Part shown: positions 1 to 8,287 of the stretch, in pieces
How positions within the stretch are numbered: the stretch's first letter is position 1
Layout: every line of letters begins with the position of its first letter
Assembly: GCF_016213215.1 (NCBI RefSeq)
Contig: NZ_JACRAW010000079.1
Coordinates: forward strand, 1-64,000
Source of the DNA: Bradyrhizobium sp.
GTDB lineage: Bacteria > Pseudomonadota > Alphaproteobacteria > Rhizobiales > Xanthobacteraceae
Length of the DNA stretch: 64,000 bases
Reading direction: 5' to 3'
The notes under the pieces: model-generated
Told to the model about the DNA's origin: nothing
Database searches by the model: none
Seen by the model: only the letters and a program-made list of their open reading frames with translations
Made by a program: the position numbers and the translations under genes

Positions 1-1614
1 CGGCTGAACTATCGGGCCAAGGACGGCAAGAACTACATCTTCAACCTGATGGACACGCCCGGCCATGTCGACTTCGCCTACGAGGTCTCGCGGTCGCTGG
101 CGGCCTGCGAAGGTTCCCTGCTCGTGGTCGACGCCAGCCAGGGCGTCGAGGCGCAAACGCTGGCGAACGTCTATCACGCCCTCGACGCCGGCCACGAAAT
201 CGTGCCGGTGCTCAACAAGGTCGATCTGCCGGCCGCCGAGCCCGACAAGGTCAAGCAGCAGATCGAGGACGTGATCGGCATCGATGCGTCGGACGCGGTG
301 ATGATCTCGGCCAAGACCGGCCAGGGCGTTCCCGACGTGCTGGAAGCCATCGTCGCCCGCCTGCCGCCGCCCACGGGCGACCGCGACGCGACCTTGAAGG
401 CGCTCCTGGTCGACAGCTGGTACGACGTCTATCTCGGCGTCGTCGTGCTGGTGCGCATCGTCGACGGCACGATGAAGAAGGGCCAGCGCATCCGCATGAT
501 GGGCACCAATGCGGCCTATGACGTCGAGCGCGTCGGTTTCTTCACGCCGAAGATGGAGCAGGTCGAGGAGCTAGGCCCCGGCGAGATCGGCTTCATCACC
601 GCCGCGATCAAGGAAGTGGCCGATACCCGCGTCGGCGACACCATCACCGACGACCGCAACCCGGTGAAGGAAATGCTGCCCGGCTTCAAGCCGGCGATCC
701 CGGTGGTATTCTGCGGCCTGTTCCCGGTCGACGCCGACGACTTCGAGACCCTGCGCGCTGCCATGGGCAAGCTGCGGCTGAACGACGCCAGCTTCTCCTT
801 CGAGATGGAAACCTCGGCGGCGCTGGGCTTCGGCTTCCGCTGCGGCTTCCTCGGCCTTCTGCACCTCGAGATCATCCAGGAGCGGCTGCATCGCGAGTTC
901 AACCTCAACCTGATCGCGACCGCGCCGAGCGTCATCTACAAGATCCATCTGACCGACGGCACATCGATCGAGATCCATAATCCCGTCGACATGCCCGACG
1001 TGGTCAAGATCGCCGAGATCGAGGAGCCGTGGATCGAGGCCACCATCCTCACCCCGGACGAATATCTCGGCAGCGTCCTGAAGCTTTGCCAGGACCGGCG
1101 CGGCGCCCAGAAGGAACTCACTTACGTCGGCAGCCGCGCGATGGTGAAGTACGACCTGCCGCTGAACGAGGTGGTGTTCGACTTCTACGATCGCCTGAAG
1201 TCGGTCTCCAAGGGGTACGCCTCGTTCGACTATCACCTGACCGACTACAAGCCCGCCGATCTCGTCAAGATGCAGATCCTGGTCAACGGCGAGCCGGTCG
1301 ATGCGCTGTCGATGCTGGTGCATCGCACCCGCGCGGAAGGGCGCGGCCGCGCCATGGTCGAGAAGATGAAGGAGCTGATCCCGCCGCACATGTTCCAGAT
1401 CCCTATCCAGGCGGCGATCGGCGGCAAGGTAATCGCGCGCGAGACCGTGCGCGCGCTGCGCAAGGACGTCACCGCCAAGTGCTACGGCGGCGACATCACG
1501 CGCAAGCGCAAGCTTCTGGAGAAGCAGAAGGAAGGCAAGAAGAAGATGCGGCAGTTCGGCAAGGTCGACATCCCGCAGGAAGCCTTCATCGCCGCGCTCA
1601 AGGTGGATAGCTGA
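1..1614 (+). CDS. lepA: Elongation factor 4 (LepA), 5'-truncated by window edge
   Basis: Ribosome-dependent GTPase that back-translocates or remodels stalled ribosomes. The frame is open from base 1, so the gene starts outside the window. About 537 codons are present against roughly 600 in the family, so the P-loop and switch I are missing. Visible are the G3 motif DTPGH (just after base 49), the G4 motif NKVD and the G5 motif SAKTG, then the translational-GTPase domain II and the LepA-specific C-terminal domain. The protein ends in the usual basic tail with [19 protein letters not shown]. The stop is TGA at 1612-1614. The last 108 bp recur, decayed, at 8105-8211. Identification is certain. 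Confidence 0.97.
   Translation, partial: RLNYRAKDGKNYIFNLMDTPGHVDFAYEVSRSLAACEGSLLVVDASQGVEAQTLANVYHALDAGHEIVPVLNKVDLPAAEPDKVKQQIEDVIGIDASDAVMISAKTGQGVPDVLEAIVARLPPPTGDRDATLKALLVDSWYDVYLGVVVLVRIVDGTMKKGQRIRMMGTNAAYDVERVGFFTPKMEQVEELGPGEIGFITAAIKEVADTRVGDTITDDRNPVKEMLPGFKPAIPVVFCGLFPVDADDFETLRAAMGKLRLNDASFSFEMETSAALGFGFRCGFLGLLHLEIIQERLHREFNLNLIATAPSVIYKIHLTDGTSIEIHNPVDMPDVVKIAEIEEPWIEATILTPDEYLGSVLKLCQDRRGAQKELTYVGSRAMVKYDLPLNEVVFDFYDRLKSVSKGYASFDYHLTDYKPADLVKMQILVNGEPVDALSMLVHRTRAEGRGRAMVEKMKELIPPHMFQIPIQAAIGGKVIARETVRALRKDVTAKCYGGDITRKRKLLEKQKEGKKKMRQFGKVDIPQEAFIAALKVDS
1507..1614 (+). repeat. lepA 3' end, intact copy of a direct repeat (left boundary of insertion)
   Basis: The last 108 bp of lepA match 8105-8211 in the same orientation with four substitutions and one 1-base deletion (about 95% identity by hand alignment). 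The intact copy lies here, in the functional gene. Together the copies bracket about 6.5 kb of lower-GC DNA. Confidence 0.9.
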
Positions 1615-2516
1615 GGCGGAACGCTCAAGCCACCTGAACCGTGACAAGATCAAGTCCGGTCCGAACCTTCGCGACCGGACAACAAGAATCTCGAAAACAA
1701 CCTCATGCAAAGTAGCCGGCGGCATGGTGTACATACAAGGACAATCAGATTCTAGTTTCGAGTCCGGCAACTGGGAAAGCGAAGCCCGGCCGCGTGTATA
1801 TCTGTGCCCAATCTGTGGCACGATAGCCTAGTGCAACCGAGCTTGATGACCCTCGTCTAGCCTTAACGCGTGGCGTGGGTTTTGCCCGGGGCTGGAGAGA
1901 CGCAGACTGTGAACATAATAGCGAAATGTTATCGAGTAAGGTTTCGATGAAATTCTATACATCTGCCGCTGAGCGCCTGCCGGTAGTCGCGGTTACGCCC
2001 GCCCGTCCGTAAGATCACGCAAGGACAGGGCCGATGCGATGAAGATCGGCGACCAAATCCGTCAAGAAACCATCAGGTCAATGTACCGGGTTATCCCATA
2101 TTCCTCGCGGAGGAGTTTTCGCCAACCCAAACTTTGCGGTAACTCTCTTTGTTCTACTGCTATAGTTGCAGAGCAAGGGCGCTTCAACTGGTCGCACCCC
2201 GCTAGTCCGCGGGAGCCTTGAAGCAGCTACCTAATGGCGTTACAATCTCAGAATGTTGTATTAGGCAATGCATCGATTGCGATTAGCCGAGATGCACTGT
2301 CCCTCAATATTCTGAGTAGTTTTGCCGAGTGCCAAGGGAGCGTGTCCCGTTTTGGTCGTGCGAACGCCGTAGCGACAAGTCGCCCACACAGCAAATCGGA
2401 GAATGCGAGCGTCGTCTCTCTCGGTCACGATTGCTTTGAGTCTTTCTATGGCAGAACTGCATCAAGAGCCTCTTTGAAACCGCATCCGTGTGCGGAGCTT
2501 CGTATGGGAGGGAAAA
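1615..2516. other. Long non-coding stretch at start of the insertion
   Basis: About 900 bases with lower GC than the flanks. Short open frames occur (for example 2039-2221 and 2234-2638), but they lack recognisable domains and convincing ribosome sites, and the second overlaps the next gene. I see no tRNA, integrase gene or transposon end. The stretch is probably degraded horizontally acquired sequence. Confidence 0.5.
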
Positions 2517-2930
2517 ATGCTAGCTCGTACTCTGTCGTTAACTGGTCCGGTTTTGCTGATTGTCGGTATGAGTACCTCATTTTCTCAAGATACGAGGGAA
2601 CAAACCGTTGTTGCCGAATGCACTTCCGGCACGACTAACATGAAGGGAGAAAGAAATGCTTGCGACAGTGCGTGGAGCGAGGCTGTCGCACCAACAGGGT
2701 ACGTATTTTCAAAAGAATCCCTCCAGGGTGGCGAATGGAGTGGGAATGGTTCTGAGCATAACTGCCTCGTCCAATGGGATGGCAATGTAGAAGTGATACC
2801 TGGCAGCAAGATACTTCAGCCGACTATATTGCGCGCTCGGGCGCACGCCAGAAGTGAGAAAGGGCACGGTGCCGGAAGGGGTTGGGCAAAGTGCAAGTAT
2901 ACTGTGACTCTTACAAAGTATACGAGGTAA
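2517..2930 (+). CDS. Small exported protein of unknown function, APTGY motif
   Basis: 137 residues. The ATG at 2517 was chosen because GGGAGG lies just upstream; an earlier in-frame ATG at 2490 has no such site. Residues 1-24 form a signal peptide (hydrophobic LTGPVLLIVG ending near SFSQ). The mature part has four cysteines, suggesting periplasmic disulfides, and an APTGY motif near residue 58. The C-terminus is basic. The next gene starts 23 bp downstream, is also exported and also carries APTGY, so the two probably form one transcript. Base composition is lower in GC than the flanking chromosome. I do not recognise a family. Confidence 0.65.
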   Translation: MLARTLSLTGPVLLIVGMSTSFSQDTREQTVVAECTSGTTNMKGERNACDSAWSEAVAPTGYVFSKESLQGGEWSGNGSEHNCLVQWDGNVEVIPGSKILQPTILRARAHARSEKGHGAGRGWAKCKYTVTLTKYTR

Positions 2931-2953
2931 CAGTGCCTTCGTAGGAGGTCGCA

Positions 2954-3568
2954 ATGTTTCGGGCAATCGTTGCACTGCTGATTCTAGCGTTTCCCTTGCC
3001 GGTTCTCGCTCAGGAATCTGTTATTGTTCCGCATGAATTTATCGCGTGGGAAGCAGGTGGCTTTATTCCCAAAACGATAAAGGAAATGGGCTCAAACGAA
3101 TTTGCTGCAATGCTGACCGTCGCCTGTGCGGCGTATGGAGCAGACTGTAGCCAAGCTGCCGCAGGAATTGCCGCCGGTGCGCGATACGCCACGCCATACG
3201 TGGCGACCGGAAATGTCCGTACTACCGCGTGGATAGACCGGCATTCAGGCGAAGAGTATTACGCAAAATTCGCTGCACCGACCGGATACACCACTTGCAA
3301 AGCCAAGATAGACGTTGGCAATGGCAGCATAACGGGCGCTTCCACATTCAACGGCAGCATACAACGCATGCCAGGCCCCAATGCTGATGGGATCGGCTTG
3401 TATGCGGTCGTTCCAAAGAACAGGCCAAGCGGCCAATGGGTTAATTTCCGCGTTTACGTTGAGCTCGTGCCCAAGGGCACAGAAGCCGGACGTTGTTGGC
3501 CTGACAGGACCGTCGTGTTTCAATGCACCGGCCAAAACTGTAACACATATCCGGGCGCGCGGATGTAA
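2954..3568 (+). CDS. Exported protein of unknown function, partner of preceding gene
   Basis: 204 residues, with a strong ribosome site (TAGGAGG, 7 bases before ATG). The signal peptide is clear: MFRAIVALLILAFPLPVLAQ, with cleavage after VLA. A hydrophobic, Ala-rich helical stretch around residues 50-78 contains two cysteines. A second module from about residue 105 begins with APTGY and has a Gly/Asn/Ser-rich beta-like pattern followed by WVNFRVYVELV, resembling the APTGY segment of the upstream protein. The C-terminus holds three cysteines (RCWPDRT, QCTGQNC). Probably periplasmic or secreted. No function is assigned. Confidence 0.65.
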   Translation: MFRAIVALLILAFPLPVLAQESVIVPHEFIAWEAGGFIPKTIKEMGSNEFAAMLTVACAAYGADCSQAAAGIAAGARYATPYVATGNVRTTAWIDRHSGEEYYAKFAAPTGYTTCKAKIDVGNGSITGASTFNGSIQRMPGPNADGIGLYAVVPKNRPSGQWVNFRVYVELVPKGTEAGRCWPDRTVVFQCTGQNCNTYPGARM

Positions 3569-3903
3569 TCAGCCGCGGTCAATCTGACCGGAATTGTTAT
3601 TCGGAACTCAAGAATTTCTGCCATTGATTGAGGTTGCGTGGATGGGATGGTGCTTTGACGACTAGTTACGTACCATGCAATTCCGCCACATATTTCTGTT
3701 GCCGAGTATGACGTTTACTCAAAACCCTGGCAAGCGAGCAACCTTGAGGTGGGGTCTCAAATCCAAAGTGTCGTAACTGTCCGACCTGAATGAAAGCGCC
3801 CCGCCGCTCGCGTTTGCGCGATTGTTAAGTCTGACTGGGGTAGTTGCAATGAAGACACCTTATCACGATACGACTGGACGCCTGAGCATCCAGGGAGGGT
3901 CAG
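3569..3903. other. Non-coding spacer within the insertion
   Basis: 335 bases between two small exported-protein genes. I see no convincing gene, terminator or repeat. An overlapping frame at 3822-4028 is a shadow of the frame starting at 3904. Confidence 0.5.
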
Positions 3904-4191
3904 TTGTTAAACAATTCGACCAGTTTCAATCGTGCACAGTTCAACTGCGGGATATGGCTCGTCATTGCTTTGACGACGTTGTTCCTGGCCGCCAACCCCG
4001 CTGTCGCCCAGCGCTGCATTGTGATTGATACAGACGCCGCCCTCGATGATTATCGAGCAATCTCGCCTCTTTCTAAAAAGCATATAGCAGCCATCTTAGT
4101 TACTGAAGGGATTGCTAAAGGCCCAGAGGGTGCTTCGGCCATATCATGTGCTTCGGTTCACCGTCAGCCGTCGTGGTGTGTGGCTGAATGA
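3904..4191 (+). pseudogene. Truncated exported nucleoside hydrolase
   Basis: The frame opens at TTG 3904, shortly after GGGAGGG. It encodes a signal peptide (hydrophobic WLVIALTTLFLAA, then NPAVAQ), followed by CIVIDTDAALDDYRAI. That segment matches the N-terminal calcium-binding DTD...DD signature of inosine/uridine-preferring nucleoside hydrolases. Family-like sequence continues through VTEGIAKGPEGASAI and then changes to unrelated residues and a stop after 95 codons, against about 310 in the family. The catalytic C-terminal part is absent, so this is a 3'-deleted gene, consistent with decay inside an acquired segment. Confidence 0.6.
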
Positions 4192-4323
4192 TGATGAGGT
4201 CCTCTCTCATATCCGCCTCCTCTCTTCGCGAACGGCGTCTGGCTCCCATGGCATACCCTAAGCTCCTGCTCGAACCGGATCACTTGTTGACGCGCAACTC
4301 AGTCGATAGTCCTGAATCGCTCG

Positions 4324-6324
4324 CTACAGTGACGGCGGCGGCGTTGAAACAGTACCAATGAGCATAATAGCTTTTGATGTTTCGGAAAGAGAAGGGGCAA
4401 GCTTGCTTTTCAAGACGTTCACGAGTGGAAGTTGTGGTGCGAACGAAAAATTTATGGCCTTTTGCTTGTAATCAAAATCCTTGAGCAATTCCGGAATAAG
4501 CGGAGCAAGATTGAAGGTCACTGCATTAATGAGTCCAGCGGCCGGAGGACATGCAAGTGTGAAGTTTGCATTGCGAAGGAGAATCGCCGTCGGGCTCGGG
4601 TTGAAATGTAATTTGACTGTCACGTCATTGACCTGGCCATCGTAAAATTCCTTACCATCAGTCTGCCTTGCAGTGAGAGTGACACTGACGGGGATTGTTT
4701 GATTCGGGATCGTTGCCTTTATGGTGCGATCGTCCGTCCATTCCGCCGGACACGCCAGATGCCCGACAATGTCCAAAGGAACAAACTTGACATGTGTAGC
4801 AATGTCCGCATCGCCCTCGACGCCAAGGGCCAGTGAAATGCCTCGCAAATCCGCGCTTGCCGTCACCTTGCCGAAACAGATTTTCAGGTTCGCGGGTCCA
4901 CCCATACTTACATCTATATTCGCAACCTTGCCCGTTCGAGAAATGCGCTTTAGTCCTTCCTTTGCCGTCTCACAGGTAGCTTTCTTCGCTGTCTTACCCG
5001 TTTCACATGCCGCTTTGTTTGCAGCATAGATCCCGTTTTGCGTACCCTTTTCGAACTCGCATTGTCGATCGTCTATCCAAGCGCCCGCCTGACACCTGGC
5101 ATAGTCGGCCTCATAAATCTTGTTCTGCGCTGCTTTCTCGCCTTCGCAAATAAGCTTGCCAAGGCCATGGCAATCTCTTTCATCATGATTGAGATGGCAG
5201 TCGGGTGGACGACGACAGTTACGCTCGTCCTTCTGTAAATCGCACTTGTCTGTCGGGTCACATTTAATCGTGGTTTCGTCGGGTAACGGCACCGTTGTCG
5301 AAAAGGACTGTTTAGGAACAGGTCCCTGAGCCGAGAGGCAGGGTTTGGCTTGGTCGAAAGCGGTATTCAAGCCATCTGCTATCAACGTCTTAGCCATCGC
5401 CACCCAAACGCCGTTCGGAAGTTCAGGTACGTTAAGGCCGTCCTTCAAATGCGCAAACATATCACGCTTCATTTCCGCAAATGTACTTGAGACAATTTTT
5501 GCAACTGGAAGCGCATCTGTGATCGGAACCAATTGCGCCAGCGCGGCTAAGCGATCGTCGTCCACAAGCACACCGACGCCCGCCACCCGGAACGGATTCT
5601 TGATCGGTTTGGCCGAGACGCTGACCTTCACGTCAGGAGCATTAGGTATGGAAATCTTGATGGCGCCAGACGGATCGTCTAGGCCGGGCAGAGTTGTGGG
5701 TATGGATACTTCGAGGATCGATATGTCATTAAGAGCTGCTGTGACAGTTTCTGCATAACGATTCAGAAGGAAGCTCACGGCGTCGCCTACTGCGTTGGCA
5801 TCTGCCTTCTTAGCCAGCACGACCTTTTCGATATGGAGATTATTGAACGCGGGCAAAAGCTTCAGCTTCAGGGTAGCGGATTGTCCGTCAGATGCCGTGC
5901 CAGAAATTCCCAGCGACAGAGCAATCGTTCCCTGAATATCTGGCTTCGTTGCTGTGACCAAATCGCGATAGTTAGAGTCGGGCGGCAGATCGTTGGGACC
6001 AAATGCGCGCCTGAAATCCGCCTCAAGGCGCAGAAGCTGCTCGCTTCCTTTGAGACGAATAGCCTGGACGCCCTCCTGCCTAAGGAGCGGCCCGGCCACG
6101 TTGACGATTGATTTGACATCAATTCCCGCAGCGATATTCGCGCTGGGCAGCATCTTTAGAATGGCTGCCGAGCTATCGATTGCCTTCTGCTGCTGCTGTT
6201 CAACGCTTATCGGTTTCCATTTACTATTTAGTAGCTCTGCGAGGGGGTCTCCGCCTCCCAAAAAGAAATAAGCAGCAATGGCGCCGACCAGAACTATAGC
6301 CACCCCGGCAAGATATTTTTTCAT
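4324..6324 (-). CDS. Large membrane-anchored periplasmic protein with Cys-rich tandem repeat, unknown function
   Basis: 666 residues; GGAAGAG precedes the ATG at 6324. Residues 4-22 form one N-terminal transmembrane anchor (AGVAIVLVGAIAAYFFLGG), placing the rest in the periplasm. Residues 60-340 and 455-666 look like two beta-rich domains. Between them, at about residues 352-452, is a Cys-rich linker with paired units: DERNC/DERDC, and CEGEKAAQNKIYEADYARC repeated as CEFEKGTQNGIYAANKAAC. The product downstream of 6846 on the same strand is also exported and lies only 36 bp upstream of this start, suggesting an operon. I do not recognise the family. Low GC and location indicate acquisition with the insertion. 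Confidence 0.75.
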   Translation of the reverse strand: MKKYLAGVAIVLVGAIAAYFFLGGGDPLAELLNSKWKPISVEQQQQKAIDSSAAILKMLPSANIAAGIDVKSIVNVAGPLLRQEGVQAIRLKGSEQLLRLEADFRRAFGPNDLPPDSNYRDLVTATKPDIQGTIALSLGISGTASDGQSATLKLKLLPAFNNLHIEKVVLAKKADANAVGDAVSFLLNRYAETVTAALNDISILEVSIPTTLPGLDDPSGAIKISIPNAPDVKVSVSAKPIKNPFRVAGVGVLVDDDRLAALAQLVPITDALPVAKIVSSTFAEMKRDMFAHLKDGLNVPELPNGVWVAMAKTLIADGLNTAFDQAKPCLSAQGPVPKQSFSTTVPLPDETTIKCDPTDKCDLQKDERNCRRPPDCHLNHDERDCHGLGKLICEGEKAAQNKIYEADYARCQAGAWIDDRQCEFEKGTQNGIYAANKAACETGKTAKKATCETAKEGLKRISRTGKVANIDVSMGGPANLKICFGKVTASADLRGISLALGVEGDADIATHVKFVPLDIVGHLACPAEWTDDRTIKATIPNQTIPVSVTLTARQTDGKEFYDGQVNDVTVKLHFNPSPTAILLRNANFTLACPPAAGLINAVTFNLAPLIPELLKDFDYKQKAINFSFAPQLPLVNVLKSKLAPSLSETSKAIMLIGTVSTPPPSL

Positions 6325-6360
6325 AGCCGCTCTTCCGTCAAAAAGGTAAATCCATCAAAA

Positions 6361-6846
6361 CTAGAAACTTATCTCTGGAAAGCGATGAGCTACCGCCTCT
6401 GAGGCGGTACCTCGTAATCGCGTTCGGGCCTCGGCTCCGCCAGCCCTAAGTTTCCCTCCAACTGCCCAGTCACTTAGCGTTGGTAAATCAATCGTTGCCC
6501 TGCCGCAGTGGCGGCCGAGTTGTTTTATCTGAGTGAACGGCCAAACAATCCACCAATAGTCGAGACATGCGGCATGACCGTTGATGTCGGCGGCAAGAAA
6601 GACCTTGCCCGAGAGATTGATGTCCCAATAGACGTCAACGCTCTGCCCTGGATCGACCCATATCGTTTTGTAGTCTTCCGCGCGCGCGGCGTGGGCGAGG
6701 GAATTCGCCATTAAAATTGCCAATACAAGCCAAGCGAGGCGCATTCTGGTTGTCCCGGACACGTACCAACGCACGACGTGCAAAGTCCGGGGTCGATATT
6801 GTATCTTTGCAATCGACGCGAGAATGGCGCTGAGATGGCCGGTCAT
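6361..6846 (-). CDS. Exported or anchored small protein, unknown function
   Basis: 161 residues from the ATG at 6846, which has GGGAGG six bases upstream. An internal ATG at 6744 gives a classic signal peptide (MRLAWLVLAILMANSLAHA) but has no ribosome site, so the chosen form carries about 34 extra residues before the hydrophobic segment. The mature part is rich in aromatics (DVYWDINLSGKVF, YWWIVWPF) with two cysteines. The next gene, 36 bp downstream, encodes the 666-residue periplasmic protein, so joint function is plausible. No family was recognised and the start is uncertain. Confidence 0.55.
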   Translation of the reverse strand: MTGHLSAILASIAKIQYRPRTLHVVRWYVSGTTRMRLAWLVLAILMANSLAHAARAEDYKTIWVDPGQSVDVYWDINLSGKVFLAADINGHAACLDYWWIVWPFTQIKQLGRHCGRATIDLPTLSDWAVGGKLRAGGAEARTRLRGTASEAVAHRFPEISF

Positions 6847-7322
6847 TGGGGCCTCCCGAAATTTCTTTGATTGCAAAATATCAGAACAACAACCTGACAC
6901 GCTACCGCACGGGCTGGCCTGGAGCAACTGGTCAGCACTTCTTACCTGTCAAAATTGCCCAACCGCTCTACGGCAGCCAAGCGGCCTTGGCGCGGCAAGC
7001 TCTGCAAGGATGATCTTGAGCTTCTCATCCTCGGATCAGCATCGGCGCCGACCCGTCTCCATCGCTCTAAGTCGCTCAACCTAGGCGCTGCGCTTATCGC
7101 TGTCCAACTCCGGCGATCCCACTCGTCACTGAAATACCTCACTCCCGCGACTTATGCCGCCCACCGCACTGTCCCGGAAGATCGGCTGCGCAACCTACCG
7201 GCTCCGCCGATAGTCCGTTCCCCCAGCCATGCCACTTGTGTTCGCGGGACCGACGATGGTGACCTGCCACTGCGTATTTCCTCCAGATGGAGTTAGAGTC
7301 CGCCCCGAAGAAGGACGGACAG
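6847..7322. other. Spacer containing the left flank of an IS3-family element
   Basis: About 475 bases with no convincing gene. The last 50 bases before 7323 (around TGGAGTTAGAGTCCGCC) look like the leader of the IS3-type orfA, so the insertion sequence's left end probably lies here. I could not define a terminal inverted repeat because the right end of the element is missing. Confidence 0.4.
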
Positions 7323-7589
7323 ATGAAGCGAGCGAGGTTCACGGAAGAGCAGAATATTGCGGTGTTGAAGGAGCATGAGGCCGGGGCGAAGACGGCCGAC
7401 CTGGCTCGCAAGCACGGGATCTCCGAAGCGACGATCTACAACTGGAAGGCCAAATTCGGCGGCATGGAGGTGTCCGAGGCCAAGCGGCTGAGGGCGCTTG
7501 AGGAGGAGAATGCGAAGCTGAAGAAGCTTTTGGCCGAGCAGATGCTCGATGCGGCTGCCCTTCGCGAGCTTCTTTCAAAAGAATGGTAG
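7323..7589 (+). CDS. IS3-family transposase OrfA (DNA-binding part)
   Basis: 88 residues from the ATG at 7323; a start at 7287 would add 12 non-conserved residues. An N-terminal helix-turn-helix (FTEEQNIAVLKEHEAG, then ARKHGISEATIYNWK) is followed by a leucine-zipper-like coiled coil (LRALEEENAKLKKLLAEQ), the standard OrfA layout for end binding and dimerisation. The last codons overlap orfB by seven bases, and an A_AAA_G slip site lies at 7577-7581. The gene looks intact, but the element cannot move without a full orfB. Confidence 0.9.
   Translation: MKRARFTEEQNIAVLKEHEAGAKTADLARKHGISEATIYNWKAKFGGMEVSEAKRLRALEEENAKLKKLLAEQMLDAAALRELLSKEW
7577..7581 (+). promoter_or_regulatory. Candidate -1 programmed frameshift site (A_AAA_G) between orfA and orfB
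   Basis: In the orfA frame the bases read tcA AAA G, the A_AAA_G slippery motif used by IS3-family elements to make the OrfAB fusion. orfB lies in the -1 frame. An ATG at 7583 would also allow separate OrfB synthesis. Confidence 0.5.
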
Positions 7590-8104
7590 GTCCCGCCGCC
7601 AAGCGCGCTGCGGTCGCGCATCTGGAGGCCAAGATGGGCCTGTCGGAGCGGCGGGCCTGTTCGATCGTGGGTGCGGATCGGAAGATGATCCGCTCGCTCC
7701 GGCCGGACGCGGCTCTCCGTGGTCGGCTGCGTGACCTCGCCAACGAGCGGCGACGTTTTGGCTACCGCCGGCTGTTCGTCCTGCTGCGCCGGGAGGGCGA
7801 GCCGTCGGAGATCAATCGGATCTACCGGCTTTATCGCGAGGAAGGGCTCACCGTCCGCAAACGGCGGGCTCGCCGCAACGCCGTGGGGACCGGTGCCCCG
7901 ATCCTGGTCGAGGCGAGGCCCAACGCGCGCTGGTCCCTCGACTTCGTCTACGATCAGTTCGCCAATGGACGGCGCTTCCACATCCTCAACATCGTCGACG
8001 ACGTCACCAAGGAATGTCTGGGCGCCATTCCGGACACGTCGATCTCGGGGCGGCGCGTGGCCCGCGAACTGACGGCGATTGCGCGCGATCACCTTGCCGC
8101 CGAT
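7583..8104 (+). pseudogene. IS3-family transposase OrfB, truncated and fused to lepA tail
   Basis: About 174 transposase residues remain of roughly 275. Seen are the HTH_21-like segment (FGYRRLFVLLRREG) and the start of the integrase core with the first catalytic Asp (WSLDFVYDQF). The second Asp and the Glu of the DDE triad would lie past the break. After ARDHLAADR the frame runs straight into lepA-derived [13 protein letters not shown] and ends at a chance stop at 8197. The shared bases CGCAAGCT at the joint suggest a microhomology-mediated deletion or recombination. Inactive as a recombinase. Confidence 0.85.
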
Positions 8105-8211
8105 CGCAAGCTCCTGGAGAAGCAGAAGGAAGGCAAGAAGAAGATGCGGCAGTTCGGCAGGTCGACATCCCGCAGGAAGCCTTCATCGCCGCGCTGAAGG
8201 TCGATAGCCGA
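8105..8211 (+). repeat. Decayed second copy of the lepA 3' end (right boundary of insertion)
   Basis: Same orientation as 1507-1614. Differences are T to C at 8113, one A deleted in the GGCAAGGTC stretch, two C/G changes near the end, and the stop TGA changed to CGA (8209-8211). The deletion shifts the frame, so this copy is under no coding constraint. Chromosomal-type high-GC sequence resumes directly after it. Confidence 0.9.
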
Positions 8212-8287
8212 GGTGCGACCTTAGCGCGTTATGAAGGCAGTTCGAAACGACGCGCCAGACTCCCGACCAATAAAGCCTCGTAGCGGA

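Larger units (their letters stand above)
7281..8104 (+). mobile_element. Truncated IS3-family insertion sequence
   Basis: The two overlapping transposase frames orfA and orfB are typical of the IS3 family. orfB stops matching transposase at about 8104 and is joined directly to lepA 3' sequence, so the right end of the element is deleted. The left limit given is approximate. Confidence 0.85.

Noticed and set aside
2039..2638. Two small frames after lepA (2039-2221 and 2234-2638)
   Set aside because: No ribosome sites, no recognisable features, and the second overlaps the better-supported exported protein at 2517.
1615..8104. Integrase, toxin-antitoxin or defence genes expected in an integrative element
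   Set aside because: None found. The only mobility genes are the IS3-type orfA and broken orfB.
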